NCBI GenBank assembly: GCA_910589415.1
Contig: OU342639.1
Coordinates: forward strand, 186,001-250,000
From: Malachius bipustulatus
Taxonomy: Eukaryota > Arthropoda > Insecta > Coleoptera > Melyridae
Length of the DNA stretch: 64,000 nt
Direction of reading: 5' to 3'
Shown here: positions 22,639-32,575 of the stretch, in pieces
Numbering within the stretch: position 1 is the stretch's first letter
Layout of the letters: each line of letters starts with the position of its first letter
Position numbers and translations under genes: made by a program
The notes under the pieces: model-generated
What the model was told of the DNA's origin: nothing
The model's input: only the letters and a program-made list of their open reading frames with translations
Database searches by the model: none

Positions 22639-22639
22639 G
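22366..22639 (+). mobile_element. LINE 3'-UTR fragment with (AAAT)n tail inside the gypsy protease-RT region
   Basis: T-rich sequence with no coding part ends in seven to eight AAAT units (about 22607-22638). Gypsy coding sequence stops just before it and resumes just after. Only the 3' end was inserted, typical of 5'-truncated LINE copies. The exact left boundary is unsure. Confidence 0.6.
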
Positions 22640-22750
22640 CCAGTTTGTTATGAAAAGGGTAGGGTAGTCGGGAGAGGCTGTTTGTGTTACGAGATATCGA
22701 ATATTAATTACGTGGACTGTTTAAGCACAAAAACTACTTGCTTTCGAGAG
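22640..22750 (+). pseudogene. outer gypsy element, protease-RT linker fragment
   Basis: The frame reads YEKGRVVGRGCLCYEIS, resembling the linker between protease and RT in gypsy Pol. It ends at TTCGAGAG, which recurs at 23862-23869 where Pol continues in the same frame. Confidence 0.6.
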
Positions 22751-23861
22751 CAGCGTTGCCAACCAAAATTTCAAGATTTCACCAAGTTCTAGTCAAAAAA
22801 ATCACCAGAATTCACCAGATTGTGTTTTTAGCAGTAAAATCGCCAGATTTCACCAGATTTTTTTTCAAAACCCAAAATTTCACCAGATTTCATTTTTAAT
22901 CACCAGAAGTAGGAAGTAGGTACCTATATTATATCCCTTCCCCGAGTTGCACAAAAGTTAATCACATGACAAGTTTCACCCGAGTCAAACCATAAGTCGT
23001 CTCTTTATCATTGGCCAACAAAAAAACTATTCATATTTGAACGTATAACAAAATAATACCAACAATAACCAAATTAGGTAATTAAGTAACCCATTATATT
23101 CATTTTTGGAAGTCAATAAGACAACCTTTGGGGATCAAAGTGAAAAATCACCAACGTTGGTTGGCAACGCTGAGACAGACAAACTCCAACCATCAGTCAA
23201 CGAACAGTCGAACACCCATATTATGTGTCTGGCTTAGTTACCTATAGGATGAGGCCAAACAGCTCTCCTTGAGGAGAGAGAAGAAGAATAAGAAAAAATA
23301 ATAAGCACCACCACTGACCACTGACCACTACCAGTACTGCCGCAGTATCCACTGCCATAGATTTTAATTTTATAATAGACCACTACCACTGCTTTTGCTT
23401 TCTTTTATTTAAAATAAAAAATAACGGTTGAGAAGAAGAAAAGAATTTTTTTTTAAATAGCTGTAGATGTAGAGTAAAGAAAAAAGTTGTTCCTGCGTAT
23501 GGAATACAATACATGATGGGTGAGTGTTGAATTGCTAATTTTGCTTTAATTTCTGGTTCCGAACTGTAGACTATTTAACTATTAGGTATAATAATACTTT
23601 GAAGAAAAGGACTTTTTCAAACAATTGAAAAGGGGACAATACTTTCCTCCCTAGGCACACTAGGGAGGAAAGTGGAAAGTTCAGATCGCATGGGGGAGGG
23701 AGAGAAAGGCCCATTCTACGCGAGCCACAAAAACATGACCGTTTGCCTGGGAGCAACACGCGTGTGTCACAGAACCACAGAGTGTTAATTGGTCATAAGG
23801 CCCATTTTACATGAGCCACAAAAATGCGACTGTTTGCCTGCGAGCGACACGCGTGTGTCAC
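22751..23861. mobile_element. 1.1-kb DNA-transposon-like insert flanked by 8-bp duplication
   Basis: The insert is bounded by TTCGAGAG at 22743-22750 and 23862-23869. An 8-bp target duplication is typical of hAT elements, and the left end starts CAGCGTTGCCAACC. A perfect inverted copy of the first 16 bases lies internally at 23157-23172, while the right end (GTGTGTCAC) does not match. The left 420 bp contains repeated caccaga motifs. Two copies of a ~65-bp unit (23703-23770 and 23799-23861) form the right end. It has no coding capacity. Confidence 0.65.
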
Positions 23862-24450
23862 TTCGAGAGTTTACGCTCGAAGATATTAAGAATCAGGTAA
23901 ATTCCGCATTAAGTGGTGAGGAACAGGTTCGTTTGTTACGATTACTTAACGAGTATAGGGACTGCTTCGCCACTACGATAGCGGAATTAGGTAAAACGAA
24001 TATCACGAAAATGTCAATAAAACTTAACGACGATCAACCAGTGACGTACCGACACTATCGCATGCCCTTTGTTGAAAAAGAGAAAGTACGTGACATTGTT
24101 CAAGAACTACTTAACAACGGGATAATTCAAGAATCCCAGTCTCCTTATGCCAGCCCAATTCTTTTAGTTAAAAAGAAAAACGGCGAGGCGAGAATGTGCG
24201 TCGATTATCGAGCCGTCAATAGGAAAACTATTAAAGATAAATATCCCCTGCCCCGAATTGACGATCTGTTGGACGCTTTGGCCGACAATAAATATTATAC
24301 CAGCTTAGATTTGGCTTCCGGGTATCACCAAATCCCAGTTTCTGAAGAGTCGGTCGCGAAAACTGCATTCGTAACTCCGGACGGGCATTATGAGTATTTA
24401 AGGATGCCCTTTGGACTCGCCAACGCGCCCGCTGTTTTCCAAAGAGCTAT
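23862..24450 (+). pseudogene. outer gypsy element, N-terminal half of reverse transcriptase
   Basis: It contains the standard gypsy RT opening: TYRHYRMPFVEKEKVRDI, QSPYASPILLVKKKNG, MCVDYRAVNRKTIKDKYPLP, TSLDLASGYHQIPV and MPFGLANAPAVFQRAI. It breaks off at the ISL2EU insertion, whose AT target duplication lies at 24449-24450. The rest of the palm resumes at 31917. Confidence 0.9.
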
Positions 24451-24624
24451 AGGAACCGTGCAGAAAAGTCGAAACAGCGCCGCCTGGCGGAAAACTGCAA
24501 AGTTTCTGCATGATCACATTACATTACCAAGGACAAGAAAGAAGGTGTTGTGTTACTAATGTTGTCACAGTATCAGCTAATTTTGTATTTTGTGCAATAA
24601 GAGTGAATTATTATTCAGTTCAGT

Positions 24625-26820
24625 ATGTCTCGTGTTTTGTATAGCGGTTTTAATCACATAAACTTTATAAATGTGGATGTTAACAAACGTGAATCTGTTT
24701 GGAAAAAGGGCCGTAATTTGGTCCAGTCTGGCCATGTGATAAATGTTTCAGAATCTGTGTTTGATAATTACAGTGAAATCACAGCCAAAATAATAAGGCA
24801 GACTTCAATTAATAGTCCTCCTTATATAGTATCACTGCAGGTGATTATTAGTTTTATTATAATATACGAATACTTACTAAATACAAATTCCTACTTATAA
24901 CAAAAAATAAATGGATACTTATATCTATTTATTTTTCCAGGTCGACAATATAAGAAATGTAGAGAGCTCATTATGTAATTGCTTGGCTGGTATTAGTAGC
25001 TTCTGCAAACATATTGCGGCTTTGGTTGTGTTTGTAAATTTATAAAACGGTGAGACAAAAACCAGTCAGCCATGCGAATGGAAAAATCCAGTCACAAAGC
25101 ACACTGTGATGGAAAAATATCAGAAAGGTGTTCCATTTACAGAATTGTTTGGAAAGGAAACTACAACCGTAGAAACATATACTGCAATTAATGTGGAAGA
25201 GCTTTGGGGTGATTTAAAAAATATAAATTGTTCACTCAGTAATATGTTGAAGGCAAGTTTATATACCATGTGCAGAGAAATCCTGGACGAAGTAATCGAA
25301 GAGGTTGTGAACAGCACATCTAATGTGTGGTATGTATTAATTTTTGTTACATAACAAGGTAATCCTGTTGTTTAGTCTTCCAAAACACCCCTCTACTACC
25401 CCCACTACTACGTTCTATTAACGCACAGAACGTTCTACTACGTTCTGCAGACAATATCGGCGAATCATCCTTTGCACACTGGTTCGCTTCGCTCCCCGCC
25501 CGTTTAGATCTTTCCATCTCTATCTCTCTATCACAGCTGCTCCACAGAATAGAATAATAAATGCAACTCGTCTGTTTACGTATACTTCCGTTGTGCTTCC
25601 GTATTGTAAATAAAAATATTATTATGTACTAGGCCCGGCCGCGGCCGGCATTCTCGTTACAATTAATTATTATTTAGACGATAACGCTCGGTAAGTCAGG
25701 TCTTTGGTCAGGGTAGGTTTTTTTTTCATTTAAGGGACATTTAAAGGAAAAAAAACCTACCCTGGCCAAAGACTTGATTTAATGCAGCAAATATGTGTTT
25801 TAAAATATTATTTGTAACGAGTTGCGTGCGGCAACACTGTGAGCGACGCGAGTGGAAAAAGTGGAATGGGCATGTGAGGGGTGTTTTGGAAGACTAAACA
25901 ACAGGATAACCCATAACAAATACGTACTGCAATGTTTAAAGTCAATAATGTTTTATTTTCAATTTGTTTTAGTGATTTAGTAGAGCAGCATATTTCTGTC
26001 GAAGCAGAACCTGATCACGAAGAAGAATTGACGATCTTCATGTTTACTCATCAACAGACATCGCACTTGTTGAATGAACTGCACTCTGCGATGTCACATG
26101 ATGAAGTCAATACTTGTTGTAACAGTATATATGAAAAAATGATACAGTGTGATGCTATAAATGTTTGCACAAACACATGCAACAGTAAAATCGAATGGAA
26201 ACGGAAGAGGCAATTTAGAATAACCGCATCACGTGCAGATGCATTATTCACATTTTCAAAAGACGAGTGGAACAACAAACTGGAAAAATATTTCTGGCCA
26301 AAATCATGGTCTAATAAATTTGTTAATCATGGCATCATGATGGAACCTGTCGCAAGGGATATATACAGGAAAAAATTAATGTCATTGTTTATGAAAGGGG
26401 TCTAGTAATTGCCCAGCTAGATCCATGGTTAGCAGCCTCACCTGACGGTCTCGTTATGGACAATTGTGACACAGTTTCAAAACTGCTGGAAATAAAGTGT
26501 CCCTATAAAGGTTAGTAAAAATAATCACCGAAAAGTTTGAAAATATCTTACAATATTTTTTTTAAGGTAAACAAGTTGGAGCCAATGATATCCTACCATT
26601 TTGTGATTTCTTGATAAGCAAAGATGGGAATATTTGTTTAAAGAAGAAACATACACATTATAGTCAAATTATGATAAATTTATTAATTCATAACTTGGAA
26701 TACTGCGATTTAATGGTATTTTGCAGTGTTGACAACTCATTTATATTAGTGCCTGTTAAGTTCGACATAGAATTTACACGCACCTCAATATTGAAATTGA
26801 AAGACATTTATTTTTTTTAA
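24625..26820 (+). pseudogene. ISL2EU SWIM-zinc-finger / YqaJ-type nuclease gene, four exons
   Basis: Exons read as 24625-24840, 24941-25329, 25973-26510 and 26567-26820, joined by gt...ag introns with compatible phases. Exon 2 starts with a SWIM zinc motif (CNC...CKH, LCNCLAGISSFCKHIAALV). Exons 3-4 hold a YqaJ/PD-(D/E)xK nuclease core: FRITASRADALF, MMEPVARDIY, SPDGLV, LEIKCPYK and a distal HYSQIMINLL. ISL2EU elements are known to pair such a nuclease with their transposase; its role in transposition is not well defined. Damage: an in-frame TAA at 25043-25045 and a one-base frameshift in an A-run near 26370. Intron 2 contains a 544-bp MITE. The stop lies 40 bp from the end of the opposing transposase gene. 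Confidence 0.85.
25363..25906. mobile_element. Harbinger/Tourist-type MITE inside intron 2 of the nuclease gene
   Basis: Terminal inverted repeats of about 32 bp (tcctgttgtttagtcttcc... and its complement) are flanked by TAA on both sides (25360-25362, 25907-25909), a 3-bp duplication typical of PIF/Harbinger MITEs. An internal hairpin at 25693-25780 has ~30-bp arms separated by about 20 bases. No coding capacity. The host gene's splice sites lie outside it. Confidence 0.85.
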
Positions 26821-27616
26821 ATGTTACCTTTCTTATGCAACAAGTTTGGAAAAAATAAATTCAAACATAATATTTAATTATTATTGTTTTATTATTGGAT
26901 TTTGTAAATTTGTCAATACACAACACATCAACAGTAGGTATGTTATCTAAATGAGGAAACAAATCATAACTTATATGACTTAAAATGTTGTAAGTTTTAA
27001 TTCTTTGAATTGCCCTTTCTACATGAATGCGGACGCTAGCCACATTGTAAGTCTCCATGACTTCTTCTTCTGTCAGCCTACCATCCCTTACAAAAGGTGG
27101 CATTACTACTGTAACATTTTTTTGGCAGTGAATCTGTGGGAAACCTTTGTCAGCCAAAACTACATCTCCTTCTTCTAAAATATCTAAAATTCCACAGTTG
27201 TTGGTGATGTAAGTATCTGAAGATCGGCCACCATAACTCTTACTCAGAAATGAAACAAAACCACTTGGTGTAATCCCCACTAACACTATTGCCGTAAAAC
27301 CACCTTTGTACTGTGAATATGAGTAAATACGATGTTCAACTGAATGTGGCTGATCTATTCTCATTTCTGTACAGTCGATTATAACTCGGCAGTTGGGGTA
27401 GTGTAGTTTAAAAGCACGAGGCAATGTATATTGCACCATGTCTTTTGATGGCCAAAATACAAAATTTCTTGTCTTCTGTACCAATTCCATTAACACTGAA
27501 ATGAATGTTCTTGACACAGTGCTACGGTGAATACCAAAAAATACACTCAGAGCACAGTATGTTACTCCAAATTTGATTTTCATAAAAAATAGTAACAGTT
27601 TATTTTCTGGCGACAT

Positions 27617-30600
27617 TTTCCTATTTCCCCGTTCCTATAAGCCCGTGTCGGGGTTGCTGGTCCCCCATCGGGAGCCTCCCCGGGTGGCGGATAGGGGAAT
27701 GTCGTCCTTATAGATGACACCGGGGAAATTAAATACCCCAGGGCTGACCAAAACTAGCAAACCAGATGGTAGAGGACATAGAACCCACACAGCCTCGCCC
27801 GGTGCGATACCATCTTTCTGGCTTAGGCGGCGTGAAGTTGCTTTAAAGAGCTAACGTTTCGTTGCTGTGCCAGAGATTCCGGTCCTTGGGGTAAGAAACA
27901 ATTAATATGCATGGATGGCGTTCCCGGGGTTAAAATTTTCCGGAGTTAAACGACCCCCCATTCGGATCTCCGGGCGGGGGCTAATCCAGGGGCACATTCA
28001 TGCAAGAGAAAGAATAATAACACCTCCAGAATGGAAAATATTATAGTCGACTTTTGTAATATTAGAGGTTTAAATACGAATATCAATTCAGTACATCAAC
28101 ATCTTCAGACAAATAAACCTCACATTATAGCACTGTGCGAAACAAAAGTCCAAGCGTCATCAAGCACAGTTAATTATCTCTATCCAAGATATGACTTTCA
28201 TTCCCGATTTAGACGCAACTTCGGAATTGGCATTTTTGTCAGAAGTGACCTCTCCTGCCAACGTGAGGAAGACTTTGAGCCCAATGACTTTGACGTCATG
28301 TGGCTTAGGATAACAGACCGACAAACGACGAGATTTATCTGTTGTTTATACCGACCACCCAGCGATACACAGTATAGGACACTTTTTTTGTCCCTCACAA
28401 AAACTGTTGAATTCATACAGATAAACTACCCCAAAGCTGAGATATCCATTTTGGGTGATTTTAATGTACATAACATCAACTGGCTTAAATACTCAAACTT
28501 CACTGATGAAGAAGGCCGTGAAGCGGAATCGTTTGCGATCAGCTGTGGTTTTACCCAGCTCGTTGATGAACCAACAAGCATTCCCGATCGCGAGGGAGAA
28601 TTCGCTAGCGTGTTGGATCTGTTTTTGACCACGAACCCTCAAATGTATACTATCACGGTGAAAGCCCCACTAGGTTCCTCAGATCATAAACTCGTCTCAA
28701 CATCTTGTGTCCTACCGATTACTAGTGTTAAAGAAGCAAGTAAACCTCGTGTAGTCTGGCACTACAGATCTGCTAAATGGGAAGAACTCAGGGAATATTA
28801 TCGAGATTTTCCATGGAGGAGTGTTTGTTTCGGCTCTAATGATCCATCTGTTTGTGCTAGGGAAGTTGCTCAAGTCATCCTAACAGGCATGGAAGCCTAC
28901 ATTCCCTTTTATAAAAAACAGCCCTCAAACAGCAAACCTTGGTTCAACAAAAGATGCAAGGAAGCTGTCGCCTCCAAACAACTGGCTTTTCGCCAATGGC
29001 GAGAGAGCCCCGACGGCATAAACCACCACAATTTCATCCTTGCTCGAAACAGATGCAAAGAAATAATAGATCAAACCAAGGAAACTCACAACCAAAGAAT
29101 TAGGAACAAACTTCTCTCCTGCCCTAACGGTTCGAAATCTTTTTGGTCTGTAACTAAGGCAGTCAGCCAGAACTTCACCAGATCCACAATTCCACCACTT
29201 ACACGGACAGATGGGACTATCGCATCCACGGCTACTGAGAAGGCGAACTTGTTGGCGGGAGTGTTTTCTTCATACTCTTTCGTCGACTTTCATGGAAGAA
29301 CTCCGCCAATGATCCCTTCAGTGGAGACCAAAATGTCAGACATTGTTTTTCGACAGCGGGTCATAAAGAGCATTATGTTAGCCTTAGACCCAAACAAAGC
29401 TTCTGGGCCCGATGACGTACCTGTTATCGTACTAAAAAAATGCGCCACTGAGTTGTCATCTGTTTTCTGCCGACTTTTCAACTTGTCGTATAAAAAGGGA
29501 ATATTTGCTTCTTGTTGGAAATGTGCACGGATCCAACCTATTCCCAAGAAAGGCAAAAAGACTATACCAAGTAACTATCGACCAGTGGCACTGCTTTCAG
29601 TAATATCCAAGATTATGGAGAAAGCTATTAACCAACATCTTTTAAAATACTTGGAAGGAGCTAACATAATCAGCGACCGCCAATACGGATTCCGTAAACA
29701 GAGGTCAACCGGTGACCTCCTCACTTACGTCACCGAGCTGTGGAACAGCGCAATCGAGCACCATGGGGAGTCTAGAGGGGTTGCGCTTGATATTTCTAGA
29801 GCTTTCGACCGTGTTTGGCATGGCGGACTGTTGGCAAAACTGCAGGCCTATGGCATGCCCGAAAAACTCTGCTTGTGGCTTGCGAGTTATCTCGGAGATC
29901 GTTCATTACAGGTGGCAGTCGATGGAGTTCTTTCTGAGACCTTTTCCATCAATGCCGGTGTGCCTCAGGGATCCATTTTATCTCCGATTCTCTTTCTAAT
30001 ATTTATAAACGACTTGCTTGAAACAACAAAAAATCCAATATACAGTTTTGCCGACGACAGTACCCTCATATCTTCTTATACGTTAGATGCGCGAACATCT
30101 GCCATCGACGCACAGACTCGCAGGGAGCAAGAAGTTGCCATACTTAACAATGACTTGCAAGACATTCTAACTTGGGGCGATAGAAACCAAGTCCAATTCA
30201 ATGCTGGAAAAACCCAAGCAGTCATCTTCTCCAAAAAGACCACCGTTTTGGAGCCAGATATGATGATGGCGGGACACTCTCTTACCCCAGCGTCATCTCT
30301 TCGTTTACTTGGAGTGAGCCTCGGAGCGAACATGTCTTGGCAAGATCATGTTGCTGGTCTGGCGAAGAGTGCTTCTCAAAAACTTGGAACACTTTTCCGC
30401 ACGAAGAAATTTTATACACCACAACAGCTTCTCCTCTTATACAAGGCTCAAATCCGACCTTCCTTGGAGTACTGCTCACATGTTTGGAGCTCAGCTCCCA
30501 AACATACGCTGAGACTTCTCGACTCGATCCAGAAAAGAGCCATCCGCTTGATTGGGGACCCAGATTTGACAAAAAATTTAGACACTCTCGAACATCGAAG

Positions 30601-30960
30601 AAGAGTAGCTGACCTGAGTCTGTTTTACAGATATTTTAATGGAAGGTGTTCAAAAGACGTGGCCCGCTTGATCCCACCAAGAACAAGACCGGGCAGATAT
30701 ACACGTCGAGCCGCAGACGCTCATCCGTATCAGGTTCAGCTCGTTACACCTCGTACCACCCTATTTCAGACTTCTTTTATGTATAGAACCGCATCACTTT
30801 GGAATAGCATTCCAAAGGGCGTGTTTCCCGAAGTATACAACTTACAGAGATTCAAGGCCAACGTGAATCGATATCTCCGCTCATGAACCGCTCCCAGAGC
30901 GTCATAGGGATTTCCCTGCAGTGCATGTGCATTTTCAATAAAAAAAAAAAAAAAAAAAAA
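27617..30960 (+). mobile_element. full-length-looking LINE (CR1/L2-like group), inserted in the ISL2EU transposase
   Basis: It has a GC-rich 5' leader of about 410 bp with several short inverted repeats (including cccc/gggg stems at 27630-27700), one intact ORF, a short 3' UTR and a 21-base poly(A) (30940-30960). Both flanks are transposase coding sequence. Any target duplication is at most one or two bases. The intact ORF, leader and poly(A) indicate a young insertion. Confidence 0.85.
28031..30886 (+). CDS. LINE endonuclease/reverse transcriptase, intact 951-codon ORF
   Basis: The N-terminal EEP endonuclease has NIRGLNTNINSV, IIALCETKV, ISILGDFNVHNINW and LGSSDHKLVS (catalytic His region). 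From about residue 450 the RT has KASGPDDVPVIVLKK, SNYRPVALLSVISKIMEK, GVALDISRAFDRVWH, NAGVPQGSILSPILF and the active site YSFADDSTLISSY at about residue 673. The thumb has LLLYKAQIRPSLEYCSHVW, and the C-terminus LFQTSFMYRTASLWNSIP. There is no RNase H domain and no separate ORF1 in this element. The motif pattern fits the CR1/L2 side of the Jockey superfamily; the exact clade is inference. The ORF starts at the first ATG after the leader. All catalytic residues seem present, so the element may be competent for target-primed reverse transcription. Confidence 0.92.
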   Translation: MENIIVDFCNIRGLNTNINSVHQHLQTNKPHIIALCETKVQASSSTVNYLYPRYDFHSRFRRNFGIGIFVRSDLSCQREEDFEPNDFDVMWLRITDRQTTRFICCLYRPPSDTQYRTLFLSLTKTVEFIQINYPKAEISILGDFNVHNINWLKYSNFTDEEGREAESFAISCGFTQLVDEPTSIPDREGEFASVLDLFLTTNPQMYTITVKAPLGSSDHKLVSTSCVLPITSVKEASKPRVVWHYRSAKWEELREYYRDFPWRSVCFGSNDPSVCAREVAQVILTGMEAYIPFYKKQPSNSKPWFNKRCKEAVASKQLAFRQWRESPDGINHHNFILARNRCKEIIDQTKETHNQRIRNKLLSCPNGSKSFWSVTKAVSQNFTRSTIPPLTRTDGTIASTATEKANLLAGVFSSYSFVDFHGRTPPMIPSVETKMSDIVFRQRVIKSIMLALDPNKASGPDDVPVIVLKKCATELSSVFCRLFNLSYKKGIFASCWKCARIQPIPKKGKKTIPSNYRPVALLSVISKIMEKAINQHLLKYLEGANIISDRQYGFRKQRSTGDLLTYVTELWNSAIEHHGESRGVALDISRAFDRVWHGGLLAKLQAYGMPEKLCLWLASYLGDRSLQVAVDGVLSETFSINAGVPQGSILSPILFLIFINDLLETTKNPIYSFADDSTLISSYTLDARTSAIDAQTRREQEVAILNNDLQDILTWGDRNQVQFNAGKTQAVIFSKKTTVLEPDMMMAGHSLTPASSLRLLGVSLGANMSWQDHVAGLAKSASQKLGTLFRTKKFYTPQQLLLLYKAQIRPSLEYCSHVWSSAPKHTLRLLDSIQKRAIRLIGDPDLTKNLDTLEHRRRVADLSLFYRYFNGRCSKDVARLIPPRTRPGRYTRRAADAHPYQVQLVTPRTTLFQTSFMYRTASLWNSIPKGVFPEVYNLQRFKANVNRYLRS

Positions 30961-31918
30961 TTACATGTGTACTAACTGAAATGAGCGATAAGAAACATTT
31001 AAACCTCTCAAAATCTAAGCCAGCAATGTTGCCTATTTCTTCGTTATTTTTTAACGACTCGTAACATTGAAAACCTCCAACACATTTAATGGTAACATTG
31101 TCATCTGGGCCTACACACATTTCCTCGGTTGATACGAATGTCTTGGTAGCAATTATATCACCCTGAGTACTAGTTTCATTTTATGGGTAAAAGGTAGATT
31201 CAAATCTAAACTGTTCGGTTTTGGGTGCATGAAAATTACACTGACCAAATCTGATTTTGCCAAAGTTTCAACTGTTGCTTCCCTCTCCTCAGTAACTGAA
31301 GAGAGTTTTTCCTTTCTCTTCATAAAACGATTGAATCTTTTTGAGGTCGTCTTCAAAGTAAAAACTGTTGGATTATAGGCAGGGCTCAACGGATGGTTAG
31401 ATTTCCTATAAAATGATCACTGCAAACTCTGGAAAATCTTGCGGGTTCCCATTGCCTGCATCCAGTTTTAGTTAACCTTAAATGAAGAGGTTAAGTCAGC
31501 TTATTATAATAAACAAAGACTACGTTAATTAACTCACAAATTTTTTTTAATATTATTGATCCAGGATTGCCGGCGATCTTTCTCATGCGGCTTATTTGGA
31601 AAGCTGTTGAATTTCACGTTTTTATTAGTATTGCTATAAGTATTTGAACACCCGGGAACTGAGCAATTTGTAGAGCTAGTACGATAACCTGCATTCATAG
31701 CTAATTTAATCAAGATACTGATTATTGATTAAAGATGAAACTTGAAATAACAAAAAACTATTATTAATTATAGTAGCCCTAATTTGTTTTTATAACTTTT
31801 GTGTTTGTGATGAATGAATGGAATGATGATGAATGATGAATGTGATGTGATTGTGATTATGTGAGAACTTACACTGTTGACCGCTACTGGCGCTGATGCA
31901 TTTATGCACGGTTCCTAT

Positions 31919-32350
31919 TAATAAAATATTAGGTCCTTTGCGTTTTAGTACTGCGTTGGTATATCTCGGTGATGTGCTTATTCCATCCAAGACGATTGAT
32001 CTAGGCATCGAACATCTCAAAACCGTTTTGCAACTGTTTAGAGATGCAGGGATGACCCTGAGGCTTACAAAATGTCGATTTCTTCACACGAAGCTAGAAT
32101 ACCTGGGTCATGAAATTACAGGAGAAGGTATTAGACCTGGCTATGATAACATAAGATAAAATAAAGGCCGTTGCGGAATTTCCGAAGCCAACAGACGTAC
32201 ATGGGGTTAGAAGATTTCTAGGCCTAGCTAGTTATTTTCGAAAATTTGTAAAAGGGTTTGCGGCCATTGCCAAACCCATGAGCAATTTGACGCGAAAGGA
32301 TCATAGTTTTCATTGGGGAAATGACCAGGAAACCGCATTTGACGAGTTTG
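31919..32350 (+). pseudogene. outer gypsy element, C-terminal RT half
   Basis: It resumes the RT palm after the ISL2EU transposon. The active-site motif reads YLGDV instead of YxDD, so the first catalytic Asp is replaced by Gly. RT thumb motifs follow (LTKCRFLHTKLEYLGHEI; then, after a frameshift near 32155, a gypsy RT-connection stretch with RRFLGLASYFRKF). Coding similarity is lost at about 32350. RNase H and integrase are absent. Confidence 0.85.
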
Positions 32351-32426
32351 TAACGTCTATGCGTTACTTTTCTTGTTCTTTTAGAAGATTTCTTGGTTTG
32401 TTGAGAACTGTAAAATTACAGTCCTC

Positions 32427-32575
32427 ACAATTCTCTATTATAATATAGACCGCACCATCGAACCGGTTAGTGCACTGTATCTAAGCTCGCAAGGGTTGGT
32501 ACCATTTTAAAATTCACTACTAGATGGCGTTTCAAGGTCCCTTCTCGTTTGATTAATCAAGTTCCTTCTAGTTTG
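32427..32575 (+). repeat. 149-bp direct repeat, left copy (putative LTR part)
   Basis: Starts acaattctctattataata and ends ccttctagtttg. Identical to 46034-46182. Flanks differ on both sides. Confidence 0.85.

Larger units (their letters stand above)
26861..31698 (-). pseudogene. ISL2EU THAP-domain DDE transposase gene, split by a LINE
   Basis: On the minus strand the ATG at 31698 starts a THAP zinc domain in two exons (31698-31538 and from 31455; 82-bp intron, phase compatible): NCSVPGCSNTYS...SWINNI, then RVCSDHF supplies C2CH. Frameshifts near 31395 and 31175 follow, then FKCFLSLISVSTHV, where the LINE (27617-30960) interrupts. The frame resumes with SPENKLLLFFMKIKFGV and a helix-turn-helix (FGIHRSTVSRTF). 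The DDE_Tnp_4 catalytic residues are in VIIDCTEMRI, VVLADKGFP and HVERAIQRIK, and all three acidic residues are present. The frame is preserved exactly across the LINE junction. The protein would bind the element ends through THAP and catalyse excision and integration; this copy cannot be expressed intact. Confidence 0.9.
24451..31916. mobile_element. ISL2EU-type (PIF/Harbinger superfamily) DNA transposon, complete ends
   Basis: Terminal inverted repeats AGGAACCGTGCA / TGCACGGTTCCT are perfect over 12 bp and continue imperfectly. They are flanked by the dinucleotide AT on both sides (24449-24450 and 31917-31918), the 2-bp duplication described for ISL2EU. It carries the two genes expected of that group in convergent orientation: a SWIM/YqaJ nuclease gene (+) and a THAP/DDE transposase gene (-). 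Without the LINE inside it the transposon is about 4.1 kb. Both genes have mutations, so this copy is non-autonomous now. Confidence 0.9.

Noticed and set aside
22751..23172. stand-alone 422-bp MITE with 16-bp inverted ends
   Set aside because: No target duplication at 23172; the 8-bp duplication is instead at 23862, so it was described as part of the larger insert.
27620..27730. possible HDV-like or hammerhead ribozyme at the LINE 5' end
   Set aside because: Complementary stems exist (ccccg/cggg, ttttcctat/ataggggaa) but the nested double-pseudoknot order and conserved core are not evident by eye.
32379..32426. second ttagaagatttct word (also at 32206) as a partial gypsy duplication
   Set aside because: Only about 13 bases match and the following sequence differs; too little to call.
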